From Pseudorhodobacter wandonensis (GTDB lineage Bacteria > Pseudomonadota > Alphaproteobacteria > Rhodobacterales > Rhodobacteraceae), in contig NZ_LGHT01000036.1 of NCBI RefSeq assembly GCF_001202035.1, positions 124,001 to 188,000 on the forward strand: 64,000 nt of DNA, given 5' to 3'. Numbering within the stretch: position 1 is the stretch's first letter; the number at the start of each line of letters is the position of its first letter. Below are positions 55,845-64,000 of this stretch, piece by piece. The notes beneath the pieces are model-generated. The model was not told where the DNA came from. It made no database searches and saw only the letters and a program-made list of their open reading frames with translations. A program made the translations under genes and the position numbers.

Positions 55845-57980
55845 TTAACCGCTACATGCGGCAGCAGGGCCGCCTTTGGCTTTGCCGCCAAAGCCTAAAA
55901 GATCGACCGACAGGCCGAAACTGGTGCTTGCACTGACACTGCTGGACGATGTGAACTGTCGCGAAAGCGTCATATCAACTTTCAGGCATTCATTGCGAAA
56001 GGCAAGATTTAGGCCGGCCGCGGCTGCGCGATCGGCAACAAAGTCATAGCGAGCATTCATGTTCGCCTCCCAGCTCGGGTTAAGTTGGTAACGGCCGGCG
56101 AGGCTGAGCTCGGACACAGGATCGTCGCGGCTTTCTGTCTCATCGGCCAACAAGCGCATATAGGTTGACGACAGTCCATAGGTTCCGCGGTCAAATGCCA
56201 TGCGCATTTCGCCTTTGGTCAGTTTGAAATTAGGATCAAACACCAACCGGTTGGTCAGTGATAGGCCATTGGCGATTGAAAGCCGCGAGGCCGCCAGCCA
56301 ATCGGATTGGGTGCCTCGCAAGCCCGACAAATTGCTGAATTGAAGGTTGTTCGACGACCGCAAAACCCGCCCGACCATCAGCCCGAGCGACCAGCCCGCC
56401 GGATCATAGCGCGTGTAGCCAAGGCCGATATTGGCATAGGGGCCAATTTCGATTTCATCGGCACCGGGAAAGCGGCTCATTGAAAAGAGGCTGCTTTCAT
56501 CGAATTCAACCAATGTGCTGTCTTCGTTGGGGATATTGCTGCTGCTTTGGTCGGCGTAGACCAGCTGCACGACTGGCTCGATCACATGGCTGACACCGTT
56601 TTGCGCGGCGCGCACCCAAGGCCAGCGCAGCTCTACGCCGGCACCACCAGCGCCCCGAAAACTGTCGCCCGCATAAACCGCGTCCTCACGGATTTTGTAG
56701 AAATCACCGTCGATCTCGGTCATAGCGGCGGCTAGCACGCCGCCCGGCAAAACCCAGTTGCGCCGCCAATCGGCGGTCATCGACAGGCGCGCCACATCGC
56801 GGCCATCACTGATCGTGTCACCGTCGCTATCGGTCGCAATGTTTGAGCTGCGGTAGTGGCTGTGCGTCTGGAGTTTGAACCCGCCTTCGCCACCAATCGT
56901 GCCCGGTGAAAACCGGCGCTGATAGGTTACATCTGTAACGATAGACGGCAAAGTGCTGTTCACATCGCCATCGCGAATAGAGCGGTAGTTGACGAGTTTG
57001 CCCGAAATATATTCGTTGCGCCGCGTACGGGTCACTTCAACCCAGCTTTCGAGGCGGTCGGCCGAGGAAATACTGTAATCCGACAGATAACTCTTATCCG
57101 AAATTACGATACCCGAGAAGGAAAGTGTGAAGTCACGTGGCAAGTTAAAACTGCCCAAAGCCGTCAAATATCCACGGGTTTCACCGGGTTTCAGCTGATC
57201 CTCGGACAGCGCGCCTGTCATCTCGATCCGGCCTGTGTCAAAGGCTTGGCGATAGCGCAATGCAACCGAACGGGCGTTGTTGCTGGAAATAAAAGGGGTT
57301 ACCGTCAGGTCTTTGCTGTCGCCGATCCGGATGAAATAGGGCACCTTCACGCCAAACCCCAGACCGCTGTTGGTGCTATAGGATGGCGCCAGAAACCCTG
57401 TTTGGCGTTTTAGTGTCGGGTCGGGAATACGCAGGCGCGGCACCCAGAATACCGGCACACCGGCCACGCGAAAGGTTGCGTTTTCAAAAAAGATCTGCCG
57501 TTCCTGCCGGTCATGAACGACGCGTTTTGCCCGTATTTCCCACAACGGGGTAGGGTTGCTAGCACAGACTTTGCATGAAGACGCAACAGTGTTGGACAAG
57601 CTGGTATAGCGTCCGCCAATCCGCATCATTTCAGACGCGGCCATCTGCAACTGTTGGTCAAGCACCAACCGGGCACTATGCAAAATCCCGTCCGAGAAAT
57701 TGGATGTAAGCTCGGCCTGATCGGCAAGCACGATAGTGCCACTGTCATCAGTCAGCACAATAGGGCCGGAAATCAGCAGGCGGTCTGCGCCACGATCATA
57801 AGTGATGCTGGAGGCTTTCAGCCGCTTGCCATTTTGGAAAATTTCAACATTCCCCTGGGCCACAAGGGTATCATTCCCTGCAATAGAGACGCTATCTGCC
57901 GCCAGCGAGGCAAGCTCTTGCGCACGCAGTGGTGCGGCCATCAGAACCAATAGACAGGTGAGCCTTAAAACCAGACGCAT
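55845..57980 (-). CDS. lptD: LPS-assembly protein LptD
   Basis: A 711-residue outer-membrane protein that inserts lipopolysaccharide into the outer leaflet. A signal peptide (about residues 1-20) is followed by an LptA-like N-terminal domain (DSVSIAGNDTLVAQGNVEIFQ, about 29-125) and a large beta-barrel (about 150-711). Four cysteines lie in the mature part, C136 and C139 in SSCKVCA, C665 and C709, which would suit the disulphide-bridged maturation known in E. coli LptD. Its ATG shares one base with the lptG stop (TGATG). Confidence 0.93.
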   Translation of the reverse strand: MRLVLRLTCLLVLMAAPLRAQELASLAADSVSIAGNDTLVAQGNVEIFQNGKRLKASSITYDRGADRLLISGPIVLTDDSGTIVLADQAELTSNFSDGILHSARLVLDQQLQMAASEMMRIGGRYTSLSNTVASSCKVCASNPTPLWEIRAKRVVHDRQERQIFFENATFRVAGVPVFWVPRLRIPDPTLKRQTGFLAPSYSTNSGLGFGVKVPYFIRIGDSKDLTVTPFISSNNARSVALRYRQAFDTGRIEMTGALSEDQLKPGETRGYLTALGSFNLPRDFTLSFSGIVISDKSYLSDYSISSADRLESWVEVTRTRRNEYISGKLVNYRSIRDGDVNSTLPSIVTDVTYQRRFSPGTIGGEGGFKLQTHSHYRSSNIATDSDGDTISDGRDVARLSMTADWRRNWVLPGGVLAAAMTEIDGDFYKIREDAVYAGDSFRGAGGAGVELRWPWVRAAQNGVSHVIEPVVQLVYADQSSSNIPNEDSTLVEFDESSLFSMSRFPGADEIEIGPYANIGLGYTRYDPAGWSLGLMVGRVLRSSNNLQFSNLSGLRGTQSDWLAASRLSIANGLSLTNRLVFDPNFKLTKGEMRMAFDRGTYGLSSTYMRLLADETESRDDPVSELSLAGRYQLNPSWEANMNARYDFVADRAAAAGLNLAFRNECLKVDMTLSRQFTSSSSVSASTSFGLSVDLLGFGGKAKGGPAAACSG

Positions 57981-59074
57981 CAACCGTCCTCCAAGTGTAA
58001 TAATAGTCCAAGCGCCATAAAGATCGCAGCGACAGGGGGGGTCCATGCCGCAAGATATACAGGGATTTGCCCGTTTTCCCCAAGTACCTGTGCAAAATTT
58101 CGCAAGAAAAAGATAGCAAAACCACCCGACAATGCAAATAGCACCCGTTGTCCGGTTTGCCCGAACCGCGCATGACGCATTGTAAAGCCGGCCGCCACAA
58201 GCACCATTGCCGACAGCAGCAAAGGCAAAGCAAGTTCCATCTGCAACCAAACGCGATAGGACCGTGCGGAAAAGCCGGCCAATTCCAAATTGGCAATAAA
58301 TTCGGGCAGCGCCCAGATTGGAACCGCAGAAGGCGTGCCGAAACTGTCCTGAATTCGGTCGCGCGTCAGGTCGGACGCGATCAGCGAAGAGGCCTTTCGT
58401 TCGGATGTGACCTCAGGATTGGGCGCGGTCAGATCCCAATACTTGGAATTCGTCAGCTTCCATGCACCCGAAACCAATTCGGCCTCTTCGGCTTCGACGC
58501 GTTGGGTCGGGATACCAAACGTATCAAAGATTAGAAAACTTACACCGAACAGGCGTGTGCCATCAGAATTGGCCCGCAAGGCCTGAATGACGGTTTGTCC
58601 GTCGGCCCCACCTTGACGAAGCCAAAGCCCATTGCCACTGATCGACAAGACACTTTCGGCCCCGCGCGTCATATGAGTCAAAAATTGATCGTATTGCTTA
58701 GAGGTCGCCGCCACCAAAGGGTTTAAAACGGCCACGGCAAAGGCACCCAAAAGAAACGCTGCAACCACTGGCGCCAGCAAAAAACGCAGGCCAGAGCGAC
58801 CGGAAGCACGCACCACAACCAACTCGCTGCTTTTCGCCAAGGCCAAAAACAACGCGATCGACGCCAAGATGAAAATAAGCGGCAAAATCAGGTATAGTGT
58901 TGCAGGCACATTCAACAGTGCCAAAGTCGCAGCATCCGCAAGTGAAATGGTTTGGCCGGAAAAACGACGCAATTGTTCAACCATTTCGGTTAGCATCAAG
59001 ATGCCAAAAAAGATGGCAAAAACTTGCGCAACAACTTTCACAAAACGATAAACAAAATATAGGCTTAGGGTCAT
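57980..59074 (-). CDS. lptG: LPS export permease LptG
   Basis: A 364-residue inner-membrane subunit of the LptB2FGC transporter, pulling LPS from the inner membrane. Six helices are visible in two groups of three: N-terminal (about residues 8-110, with FAIFFGILMLTEMVEQL) and C-terminal (about 270-360), around a periplasmic beta-jellyroll. The SSELVVVRASGRS coupling-helix region that contacts LptB is clear. The start overlaps the lptF stop by four bases (ATGA). Confidence 0.95.
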   Translation of the reverse strand: MTLSLYFVYRFVKVVAQVFAIFFGILMLTEMVEQLRRFSGQTISLADAATLALLNVPATLYLILPLIFILASIALFLALAKSSELVVVRASGRSGLRFLLAPVVAAFLLGAFAVAVLNPLVAATSKQYDQFLTHMTRGAESVLSISGNGLWLRQGGADGQTVIQALRANSDGTRLFGVSFLIFDTFGIPTQRVEAEEAELVSGAWKLTNSKYWDLTAPNPEVTSERKASSLIASDLTRDRIQDSFGTPSAVPIWALPEFIANLELAGFSARSYRVWLQMELALPLLLSAMVLVAAGFTMRHARFGQTGQRVLFALSGGFAIFFLRNFAQVLGENGQIPVYLAAWTPPVAAIFMALGLLLHLEDG

Positions 59075-60216
59075 GCCATTGCCCCTTCGCTGCTTTTGGG
59101 CCCTGGGCCTGCAGCGTGGCGGCGGCGCGGGCGTTGCGCTATCCACAGCATCGCAACCGAGGCCAAAATACCGCTGATCGGTGCGACATAAACGAAAAAC
59201 CAACCATTGCTCACACGGTTCGAGGCCGAAAAACCTGCGTTGTTAATCATCTGAACTATGATCAGTAAAACCACTGCGCCCAGAATTTGACGCCACAAGC
59301 CAAAGCGGCTGAACGCCCCCAAAAGCAGCGCCGCAAAGCCGATGAGCGAGGTTGCAAGTGCCAGAAATGGTTGCGCTATTCGGGCGTGGCCTTCGGATAA
59401 AAGCGCGGCCTTTGGGCTACCAACCTCTTTCAAGACAGCAGGCGTGGGGAACAAAAGTTCGGTTGTTGACAGCTCATCCATCGAACGTACCGGAGTTTCG
59501 TTGGAAACGAGCAGCCCGCCTAAATCATAGGTGAAATCGGAAAAATGTGTCACAGAGAGCCGGTTTTTTGCGGCGTCATAGGACTGGCTCATGCCGTCGA
59601 ACATGATCAACTTGGGCTCGATGTCGCCACGAACCAAAAGCGCCCGCTGCGCGGTGTAGGTTGTTGAACTTTTTGCATCCCGGTCATCGACCAAAAAAAC
59701 GTCATGCAATTCGCCCTTGTCGCTGATTTCGCGAATATAGAAGGCGATGCCATTTGTCGGGTGCATGAACGTGCCTTCGACCAGCAATCGCGCTGTAAGG
59801 TTGGCACTGATCTCGGCGGTTCGGGCGCTCAGAACCGTGCGGCTGGCAGGCACGATTACGTTATAGAGCAAAACCAGCATCACCGTAACCGCGAGGCCAA
59901 AATACATGACAGGGCGCGCCAACCGAAAAGCCGAAAAACCAGTAGCTTGCATCACCACCAACTCGCCATCCTGCGTCAGCCGGTTGGTTGTATAAACCGC
60001 CGCTGCAAAGGCCGAAACAGGCAGTACGACGCGGATTACATTTGGCAGCGTCAAAAGCGATATTTCAAGGAAAACCAGTGCTGATTGCCCATCGCCAATA
60101 ATTTGGTCAAACAGGCCGACGGCGCGGTTTACCCAGTAGATCAATACCAGAATTAGGGAGAAAAACCCAAAAAGCGCAAGAAATTGTGACAGTAGATATC
60201 TGTCGAATCTGGACAC
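59071..60216 (-). CDS. lptF: LPS export permease LptF
   Basis: A 381-residue partner of LptG. The beginning SRFDRYLLSQFLALFGFFSL and the coupling segment DGELVVMQATGFSAFRLARP (about residues 83-102) are typical, followed by the periplasmic domain and three C-terminal helices. The start is taken as GTG 60216, with AAAGGA seven bases upstream and the canonical protein beginning. A longer frame to 60825 overlaps pepA on the other strand and is not believed. It is the first gene of the lptF-lptG-lptD-surA-pdxA-rsmA run, divergent from pepA by 223 bases. Confidence 0.94.
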   Translation of the reverse strand: MSRFDRYLLSQFLALFGFFSLILVLIYWVNRAVGLFDQIIGDGQSALVFLEISLLTLPNVIRVVLPVSAFAAAVYTTNRLTQDGELVVMQATGFSAFRLARPVMYFGLAVTVMLVLLYNVIVPASRTVLSARTAEISANLTARLLVEGTFMHPTNGIAFYIREISDKGELHDVFLVDDRDAKSSTTYTAQRALLVRGDIEPKLIMFDGMSQSYDAAKNRLSVTHFSDFTYDLGGLLVSNETPVRSMDELSTTELLFPTPAVLKEVGSPKAALLSEGHARIAQPFLALATSLIGFAALLLGAFSRFGLWRQILGAVVLLIIVQMINNAGFSASNRVSNGWFFVYVAPISGILASVAMLWIAQRPRRRHAAGPGPKSSEGAMA

Positions 60217-60439
60217 GCGCTTTTCCTTTACCTGAAACCTGACCCAACCTAGCGGATTTTTCTGCTGGTTAAAACTCATATAACAGCGGATTTCAGGCAC
60301 TGATCGGCAAAAACCGGCCAGTGAGGTAGCACAAGGTCGGGTCTGGTAAACCTGATGGTCAAAGGCTAGGCTTTCGCACAGGCGGGCCTTGCGATGATGC
60401 TGCCCGAAATACGACGACCCAGATAGCGGAAAAATTGAC

Positions 60440-61912
60440 ATGACACATCCTTTGCCGATCAAGTTTATCGAAACCGACCTTGATGCGCTTGGCGCATTTT
60501 CGGGGCGTATCTCGGTGTTGGTGGCACCCGATGAACTGGCGGCCCGCAGCCCGGCGGCCCGTAAGTTGAACCGTCTGACCAAAGGCGCGCTGAACCGGTT
60601 TCTGGCATCTGACGCGTGGGGCAAGGTAAAGCAGGGCGAGGCGGCAGATCTTGCATGGCCGGCAGGCCTGATGGCCGAAGCCTTGCAAGTGGTCAAAGCT
60701 GGGCCACGCGCAGATGTCGAAACGGCCCGCAAGGCCGGCGCAGCCATTGGTAAAACCGTAGGCAAGTCGGGCGTTCTGGTGCTTGCAGGTTCCGTATTGC
60801 GCGCCGCCGAAGTTTCCTTTGGCATCGCAATGCGCGCCTATGATTTCGAGCCGCATAAAACGGCGGCACCAACGGTGCGTGGGCCGGTTACCATGATGGT
60901 CAAAGACCCGGAAGCTGTTGCTTTGGCGGCAAAACCCAAGGCAGCGGTCGCCGAGGGCGTGTTCTTTACGCGCGATCTGGTGAATGAACCTGCCAATGTG
61001 CTGACAACCTATGATTTCGCTGCGCGCCTTGCGGCAATGCAGGAATTGGGGCTCGAAGTCGAAATTCTGGAAGAGGAAGATCTGACCAAGCTTGGCATGG
61101 GCGCCTTGTTGGGGGTCGGGCAGGGGTCGGAAAGCCCCTCCAAAGTTGTCGTGATGCAATGGAACGGCGGCGGCGATGAGGCCCCATTCGCGCTGGTTGG
61201 CAAAGGCGTGGTCTTTGACACCGGCGGTATTTCCATCAAGCCTGCGGGCGGGATGGAAGAGATGACCATGGATATGGGTGGCGCCGGTGTGGTGTCGGGT
61301 GTGATGCGTTCGCTGGCCTTGCGGCGGGCGAAAGCAAATGTCGTGGGCATTGTGGGTTTGGTTGAAAACATGCCCGATGGCCGTGCACAACGCCCCGGCG
61401 ATGTTGTGAAATCGATGAAAGGCGACACGATCGAGGTCATCAATACCGATGCCGAAGGGCGTTTGGTTCTGGCCGACATCATGTGGTACGTACAGGAACG
61501 CTTTAACCCGGTTGGAATGATCAACCTTGCCACTCTGACCGGTGCCATCATTATCGCCTTGGGTCATGAAAACACAGGGGTTTTCAGTAATGACGATGAT
61601 CTGTGCAATGCTTTCCTAAAGGCCTGCAAAGCCGAAGGCGAGGGCGCGTGGCGCATGCCGATGGGCGATGCCTATGACGCCAAACTGAAATCACGGATTG
61701 CCGATATGATGAATGTGGGCGGCCGCGATGGCGGCGCGATCACAGCAGCGCAATTCCTGAAACGCTTTGTCAAAGACGGGATGCCGTGGTGCCATCTGGA
61801 TATCGCGGGTACAGCCTTGGTCAAGTCTGACACAACATTGGCCCCGAAAGGGGCGACGGGTTGGGGTGTTATGGCGCTCGATCGTTTGATCCGCGATAAG
61901 TTTGAGGCCTGA
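60440..61912 (+). CDS. pepA: Leucyl aminopeptidase (M17)
   Basis: A 490-residue cytoplasmic, two-metal aminopeptidase. The motifs VGKGVVFDTGGISIKPAGGM (about residues 253-272), GVVSGVMRSLAL and NTDAEGRLVLADIMWY (about 335-350) carry the metal ligands and the catalytic arginine. In E. coli PepA also binds DNA. It is followed by holC five bases after its stop, and is divergent from lptF, an arrangement conserved in many proteobacteria. Confidence 0.97.
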   Translation: MTHPLPIKFIETDLDALGAFSGRISVLVAPDELAARSPAARKLNRLTKGALNRFLASDAWGKVKQGEAADLAWPAGLMAEALQVVKAGPRADVETARKAGAAIGKTVGKSGVLVLAGSVLRAAEVSFGIAMRAYDFEPHKTAAPTVRGPVTMMVKDPEAVALAAKPKAAVAEGVFFTRDLVNEPANVLTTYDFAARLAAMQELGLEVEILEEEDLTKLGMGALLGVGQGSESPSKVVVMQWNGGGDEAPFALVGKGVVFDTGGISIKPAGGMEEMTMDMGGAGVVSGVMRSLALRRAKANVVGIVGLVENMPDGRAQRPGDVVKSMKGDTIEVINTDAEGRLVLADIMWYVQERFNPVGMINLATLTGAIIIALGHENTGVFSNDDDLCNAFLKACKAEGEGAWRMPMGDAYDAKLKSRIADMMNVGGRDGGAITAAQFLKRFVKDGMPWCHLDIAGTALVKSDTTLAPKGATGWGVMALDRLIRDKFEA

Positions 61913-61916
61913 TCAG

Positions 61917-62369
61917 ATGGGTGTGGTGATGTTTTATCACCTGACGCATTCCGATCTGAACGAGACCGCGCGAACCTTGTTGGCGCGGTCGCAAAAGGCT
62001 GGCTGGCGCGTGATGCTGCGCGGCGTCAATCCAAACCGCCTGAAAGATTTGGATCGCTTTTTGTGGCAAGGCCCGGATGACGATTTTTTTCCGCACGGGC
62101 TTGAGGGCGGGCCGCATGATACTGCGCAACCGATTTTGCTGGGGCGGGGCGCCATCACCAATGGTGCACAGGCACTTATGACGATTGAAGGTGCAGTAAT
62201 TGACCCGGCCGAGACCACTCATCTGGAACGTGTCTTTGTGCTTTTCGATGGGCGCGACGAGGCGGCTGTGGCTGCCGCGCGTACCCAGTGGAAGGAGATC
62301 ACAGCTGCCGGCCTTACTGCGCAATATTGGTCAGAGGCGTCAGGCCAGTGGGAAAAGAAGGCTGGTTGA
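61917..62369 (+). CDS. holC: DNA polymerase III chi subunit
   Basis: A 150-residue clamp-loader accessory protein that links the polymerase to SSB. The beginning VMFYHLTHSDLNETARTLL, WRVMLRG, the LDRFLW block and HLERVFVLFDGRDEAAVAAAR are the family marks. The start is one of three candidates (61902, 61917, 61929); 61917 gives a normal length. It follows pepA directly. Confidence 0.92.
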   Translation: MGVVMFYHLTHSDLNETARTLLARSQKAGWRVMLRGVNPNRLKDLDRFLWQGPDDDFFPHGLEGGPHDTAQPILLGRGAITNGAQALMTIEGAVIDPAETTHLERVFVLFDGRDEAAVAAARTQWKEITAAGLTAQYWSEASGQWEKKAG

Positions 62370-62413
62370 AACGCTATTTTTGTCGCCTCACCCCAAAAAC
62401 AGGGAATGGGGGG

Positions 62414-62446
62414 CAAGACTTGGGGGATTTCTACCGCCAAGTCTTG
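62414..62446. terminator. Stem-loop between holC and the DUF1127 gene
   Basis: CAAGACTTGG pairs with CCAAGTCTTG over 10 bases around a 13-base loop. It lies between two convergent genes and has no T-run on either side, so it is a terminator-like hairpin only. Confidence 0.5.
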
Positions 62447-62478
62447 TCTCGCGTCGCCGCTTTCGGCGGCAGGGCCTT

Positions 62479-62694
62479 TTAGAGATGGCCCGCAAAAATG
62501 CGGCGAACTTCGTCGCTGCGGGTGGTGCCGCGTGCCTCAAGCTCTGCATCCGAGAGCGCGTTTAGCTTGTTGATCGCGTCCATGCGTGGGTGTGCTTCTG
62601 CCACCAAGATCAAGAAATTCCAGACGCCGCGGAAAGGCCGTGCAAGAGTTGCTGCAAGTGAGAACTCTGATTTAGCAGTTGTGATAAAAGCCAT
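62479..62694 (-). CDS. DUF1127 small protein
   Basis: A 71-residue protein. The C-terminal part (about residues 38-68, MDAINKLNALSDAELEARG, then DEVRRIFAG) is DUF1127, the short domain found in small alphaproteobacterial proteins, some of which are known to bind RNA and to be induced under phosphate or stress conditions. The amino half is hydrophobic-to-basic. A TGGAG lies six bases before the ATG. A 16-base ATGTC-N6-GACAT inverted repeat lies 26-41 bases upstream. Confidence 0.88.
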   Translation of the reverse strand: MAFITTAKSEFSLAATLARPFRGVWNFLILVAEAHPRMDAINKLNALSDAELEARGTTRSDEVRRIFAGHL

Positions 62695-62719
62695 TGGAAA
62701 ACTCCATGTTTCGCTTGTT

Positions 62720-62735
62720 ATGTCTAATCTGACAT
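62720..62735 (-). promoter_or_regulatory. Inverted repeat upstream of the DUF1127 gene
   Basis: ATGTC-TAATCT-GACAT, in the expected promoter area of a small stress-type gene. The five-base arms make it only a weak operator candidate. Confidence 0.3.
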
Positions 62736-62883
62736 CAACTTAGTCCTTGATTGCCGATGATTATACCGACGATGCAGTATTGCCGCGTTGCAGCAAACGC
62801 ATAGCTCTGGGCTGTTGGCAAAGTTGGAAATGCCGAGCAAAACCGCATCGGGTCTTGCTCGGCTCATGGCAACATTGGCGTGA

Positions 62884-64000
62884 TCAGGCGGATACTTGTT
62901 CGCGCAGAATGGCCGCAGTCATCGAGATCATCAAATAGATACCGGTGAAAATCAGCATCGCAACCAAAGTGCTTTCAAAGGCACGTGGATATGTCGGTTC
63001 ATCCGGCGGGATCGGTTTGACCGATAGCGACAAATAACGCGTTTGACGATTGGCTTCGGCGCGCGCAGTTTCCATTGATTGGATGGATTGGGCCAGCATC
63101 AGTTGCCGCGTCTGCACATCGGCCTGCGCCACGAGCAGCTCACTTTGCACTTGCGGCAAAGACTCGCCCCCCTCAGACCCTTCGGTTAATTTGCCACGCA
63201 ACCCTGCAATCTCGGATTCCAGCGCCTCGATACGGCGTTCCAACGGTTCCATTCGCGCCGCATTGGGTTGGGCGTTGGATCTCATTTGTTGCAGCGACAG
63301 CTTGTCTTGCGACAAGAGGGTCTCCAACTGCCCGATCTGCGCCGTAATCAACGACACTTCGACCTCAGACGACAGGACCTTGAACTTTTCCTGCAGCTCG
63401 ACCACACGCCGCTGCGACACCAACATCTTGGCCTGCGCATCTTCATAGCCTTCGCGCGCGCCGCGCATTTGATCCTCGCGCAAGCGTTGGGTCAGATGAT
63501 CGACTTGTCCTTCGGCAAAACCGATCAAGGCTTCGGCAAATTCGACCGATTTTTCGGGCGTCGTCGCAATGACCTCCATTTTCACCAAACCCTCGGTCGG
63601 GTCGTATGATATCTGGAAATTGCGCTCATACACTTTATAGGCCGCCTCTAGGCTGGCGTCAGGTTCCAGGCGTTGAATCGGGTCGATCTCGGGGCTGCTG
63701 TAATGGGCGCGGAAACCGTGCTCTTCATCAAGGCGGATCATGGCATCGCGCGACTGCAAATAGCCCTGCACCGCAATACTGTCTTGCGATGTCGCCATGG
63801 GCGAGCCTTGCAGCAATCCGCCTAAACCGCCCCCCACACCGGTCGGATTTTGCGATTGCTGGATAACGAATTCTGTTTCAGTTGCATAAAGCGGGGTGGC
63901 GACTTTGTAGTAGTACCAACCCGTCACTATTGTCGGCAATAAAATAAAGAATGCCAGTCGCAGCATCAAAAGCAGCGATTTGCGCCGCCTGCGTTTCGCC
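62884..64000 (-). CDS. Capsule polysaccharide export inner-membrane protein (KpsE/BexC/CtrB type), cut by right edge
   Basis: At least 371 residues, with the beginning outside the window; the frame stays open to base 64000. A basic stretch (KRRRRKS) leads into a transmembrane helix (LAFFILLPTIVTGWYYY), then the periplasmic region with LYATETEFVIQQ. A long coiled coil follows (about the middle 200 residues, with LEALESEIAGLRGKL) and a second helix near the C-terminus (ESTLVAMLIFTGIYLMIS). This is the layout of polysaccharide co-polymerase/export proteins that bridge the inner and outer membranes for capsule. ABC export genes kpsM/kpsT would be expected just outside. An internal TTG/ATG near 63966 is not taken as the start because the basic leader before it fits the family. 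Confidence 0.85.
   Translation of the reverse strand, partial: AKRRRRKSLLLMLRLAFFILLPTIVTGWYYYKVATPLYATETEFVIQQSQNPTGVGGGLGGLLQGSPMATSQDSIAVQGYLQSRDAMIRLDEEHGFRAHYSSPEIDPIQRLEPDASLEAAYKVYERNFQISYDPTEGLVKMEVIATTPEKSVEFAEALIGFAEGQVDHLTQRLREDQMRGAREGYEDAQAKMLVSQRRVVELQEKFKVLSSEVEVSLITAQIGQLETLLSQDKLSLQQMRSNAQPNAARMEPLERRIEALESEIAGLRGKLTEGSEGGESLPQVQSELLVAQADVQTRQLMLAQSIQSMETARAEANRQTRYLSLSVKPIPPDEPTYPRAFESTLVAMLIFTGIYLMISMTAAILREQVSA

Noticed and set aside
60217-60825. Longer start for lptF
   Set aside because: The extension would overlap pepA on the other strand and read through sequence without homology; GTG 60216 has a good ribosome-binding site.

Overview
The window looks like chromosomal DNA from an alphaproteobacterium of the Rhodobacteraceae/Roseobacter type. 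Evidence: moderately high G+C, the gene order trpG-trpD-trpC-moaC-moeA-lexA beside comEC, gltX and gltA, the block lptF-lptG-lptD-surA-pdxA-rsmA divergent from pepA-holC, an SOS box of the alphaproteobacterial GTTC-N7-GTTC type, and families common in this group (DUF4167, DUF4177, DUF1127, DUF2256, the small 'RND transporter' protein). I recognise about 58 protein genes and four tRNA genes. There is no rRNA, CRISPR array, prophage or insertion sequence. Both window edges cut genes that look like surface-polysaccharide genes: a nucleotide-sugar cytidylyltransferase fragment at the left and a capsule-export (KpsE/BexC-like) inner-membrane protein at the right.

Layout. 0-0.9 kb: tRNA-Val and two identical tRNA-Asp genes, the first enclosed by a long inverted repeat. 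0.9-13.2 kb: small membrane protein, GNAT acetyltransferase, malate synthase G, a photolyase-like protein coupled to a DUF2256 zinc-ribbon protein, aminopeptidase N, a PlsC-type acyltransferase, gatB, a YoaK-type membrane protein, a DUF4177 protein and a HisC-like aminotransferase. 13.3-19.5 kb: valS, an Lrp regulator divergent from an ornithine-decarboxylase-like gene with a perfect 19-bp palindrome between them, and a DUF2235 hydrolase. 19.5-34.7 kb: gltA, gltX, comEC, lexA, moeA, moaC, trpCDG, a degenerate polysaccharide-deacetylase-like protein, trpE and ppiD. 34.8-43.1 kb: aminotransferase, gpt, two LysE exporters and fabI in one run; pdxH; a double cold-shock protein coupled to a DUF192 protein; tRNA-Pro; a PhoR-like kinase; a nucleoside hydrolase. 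43.2-49.6 kb: an iron-binding protein without its permease, mazG, an M20 amidohydrolase, and a polyamine group (class III aminotransferase, agmatinase, DUF1499). 49.7-64 kb: prfA-prmC, DUF4167, the outer-membrane biogenesis block, pepA-holC, DUF1127 and the capsule-export gene.

Most of the window is core metabolism and envelope biogenesis, tightly packed with many 4-base ATGA or 1-base stop/start overlaps. Two polyamine entry points are present: ornithine to putrescine (17 kb) and agmatine to putrescine followed by transamination (46.7-49.2 kb). SurA, LptD, LptF and LptG together serve outer-membrane protein and lipopolysaccharide assembly. The less explained items are a recurring intergenic element (three full copies plus two short relatives), the stem around tRNA-Asp, a photolyase homologue lacking a conserved helix, and a deacetylase-like protein that seems to have lost its metal ligands. 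I do not see a clear, wholly new multi-gene system.
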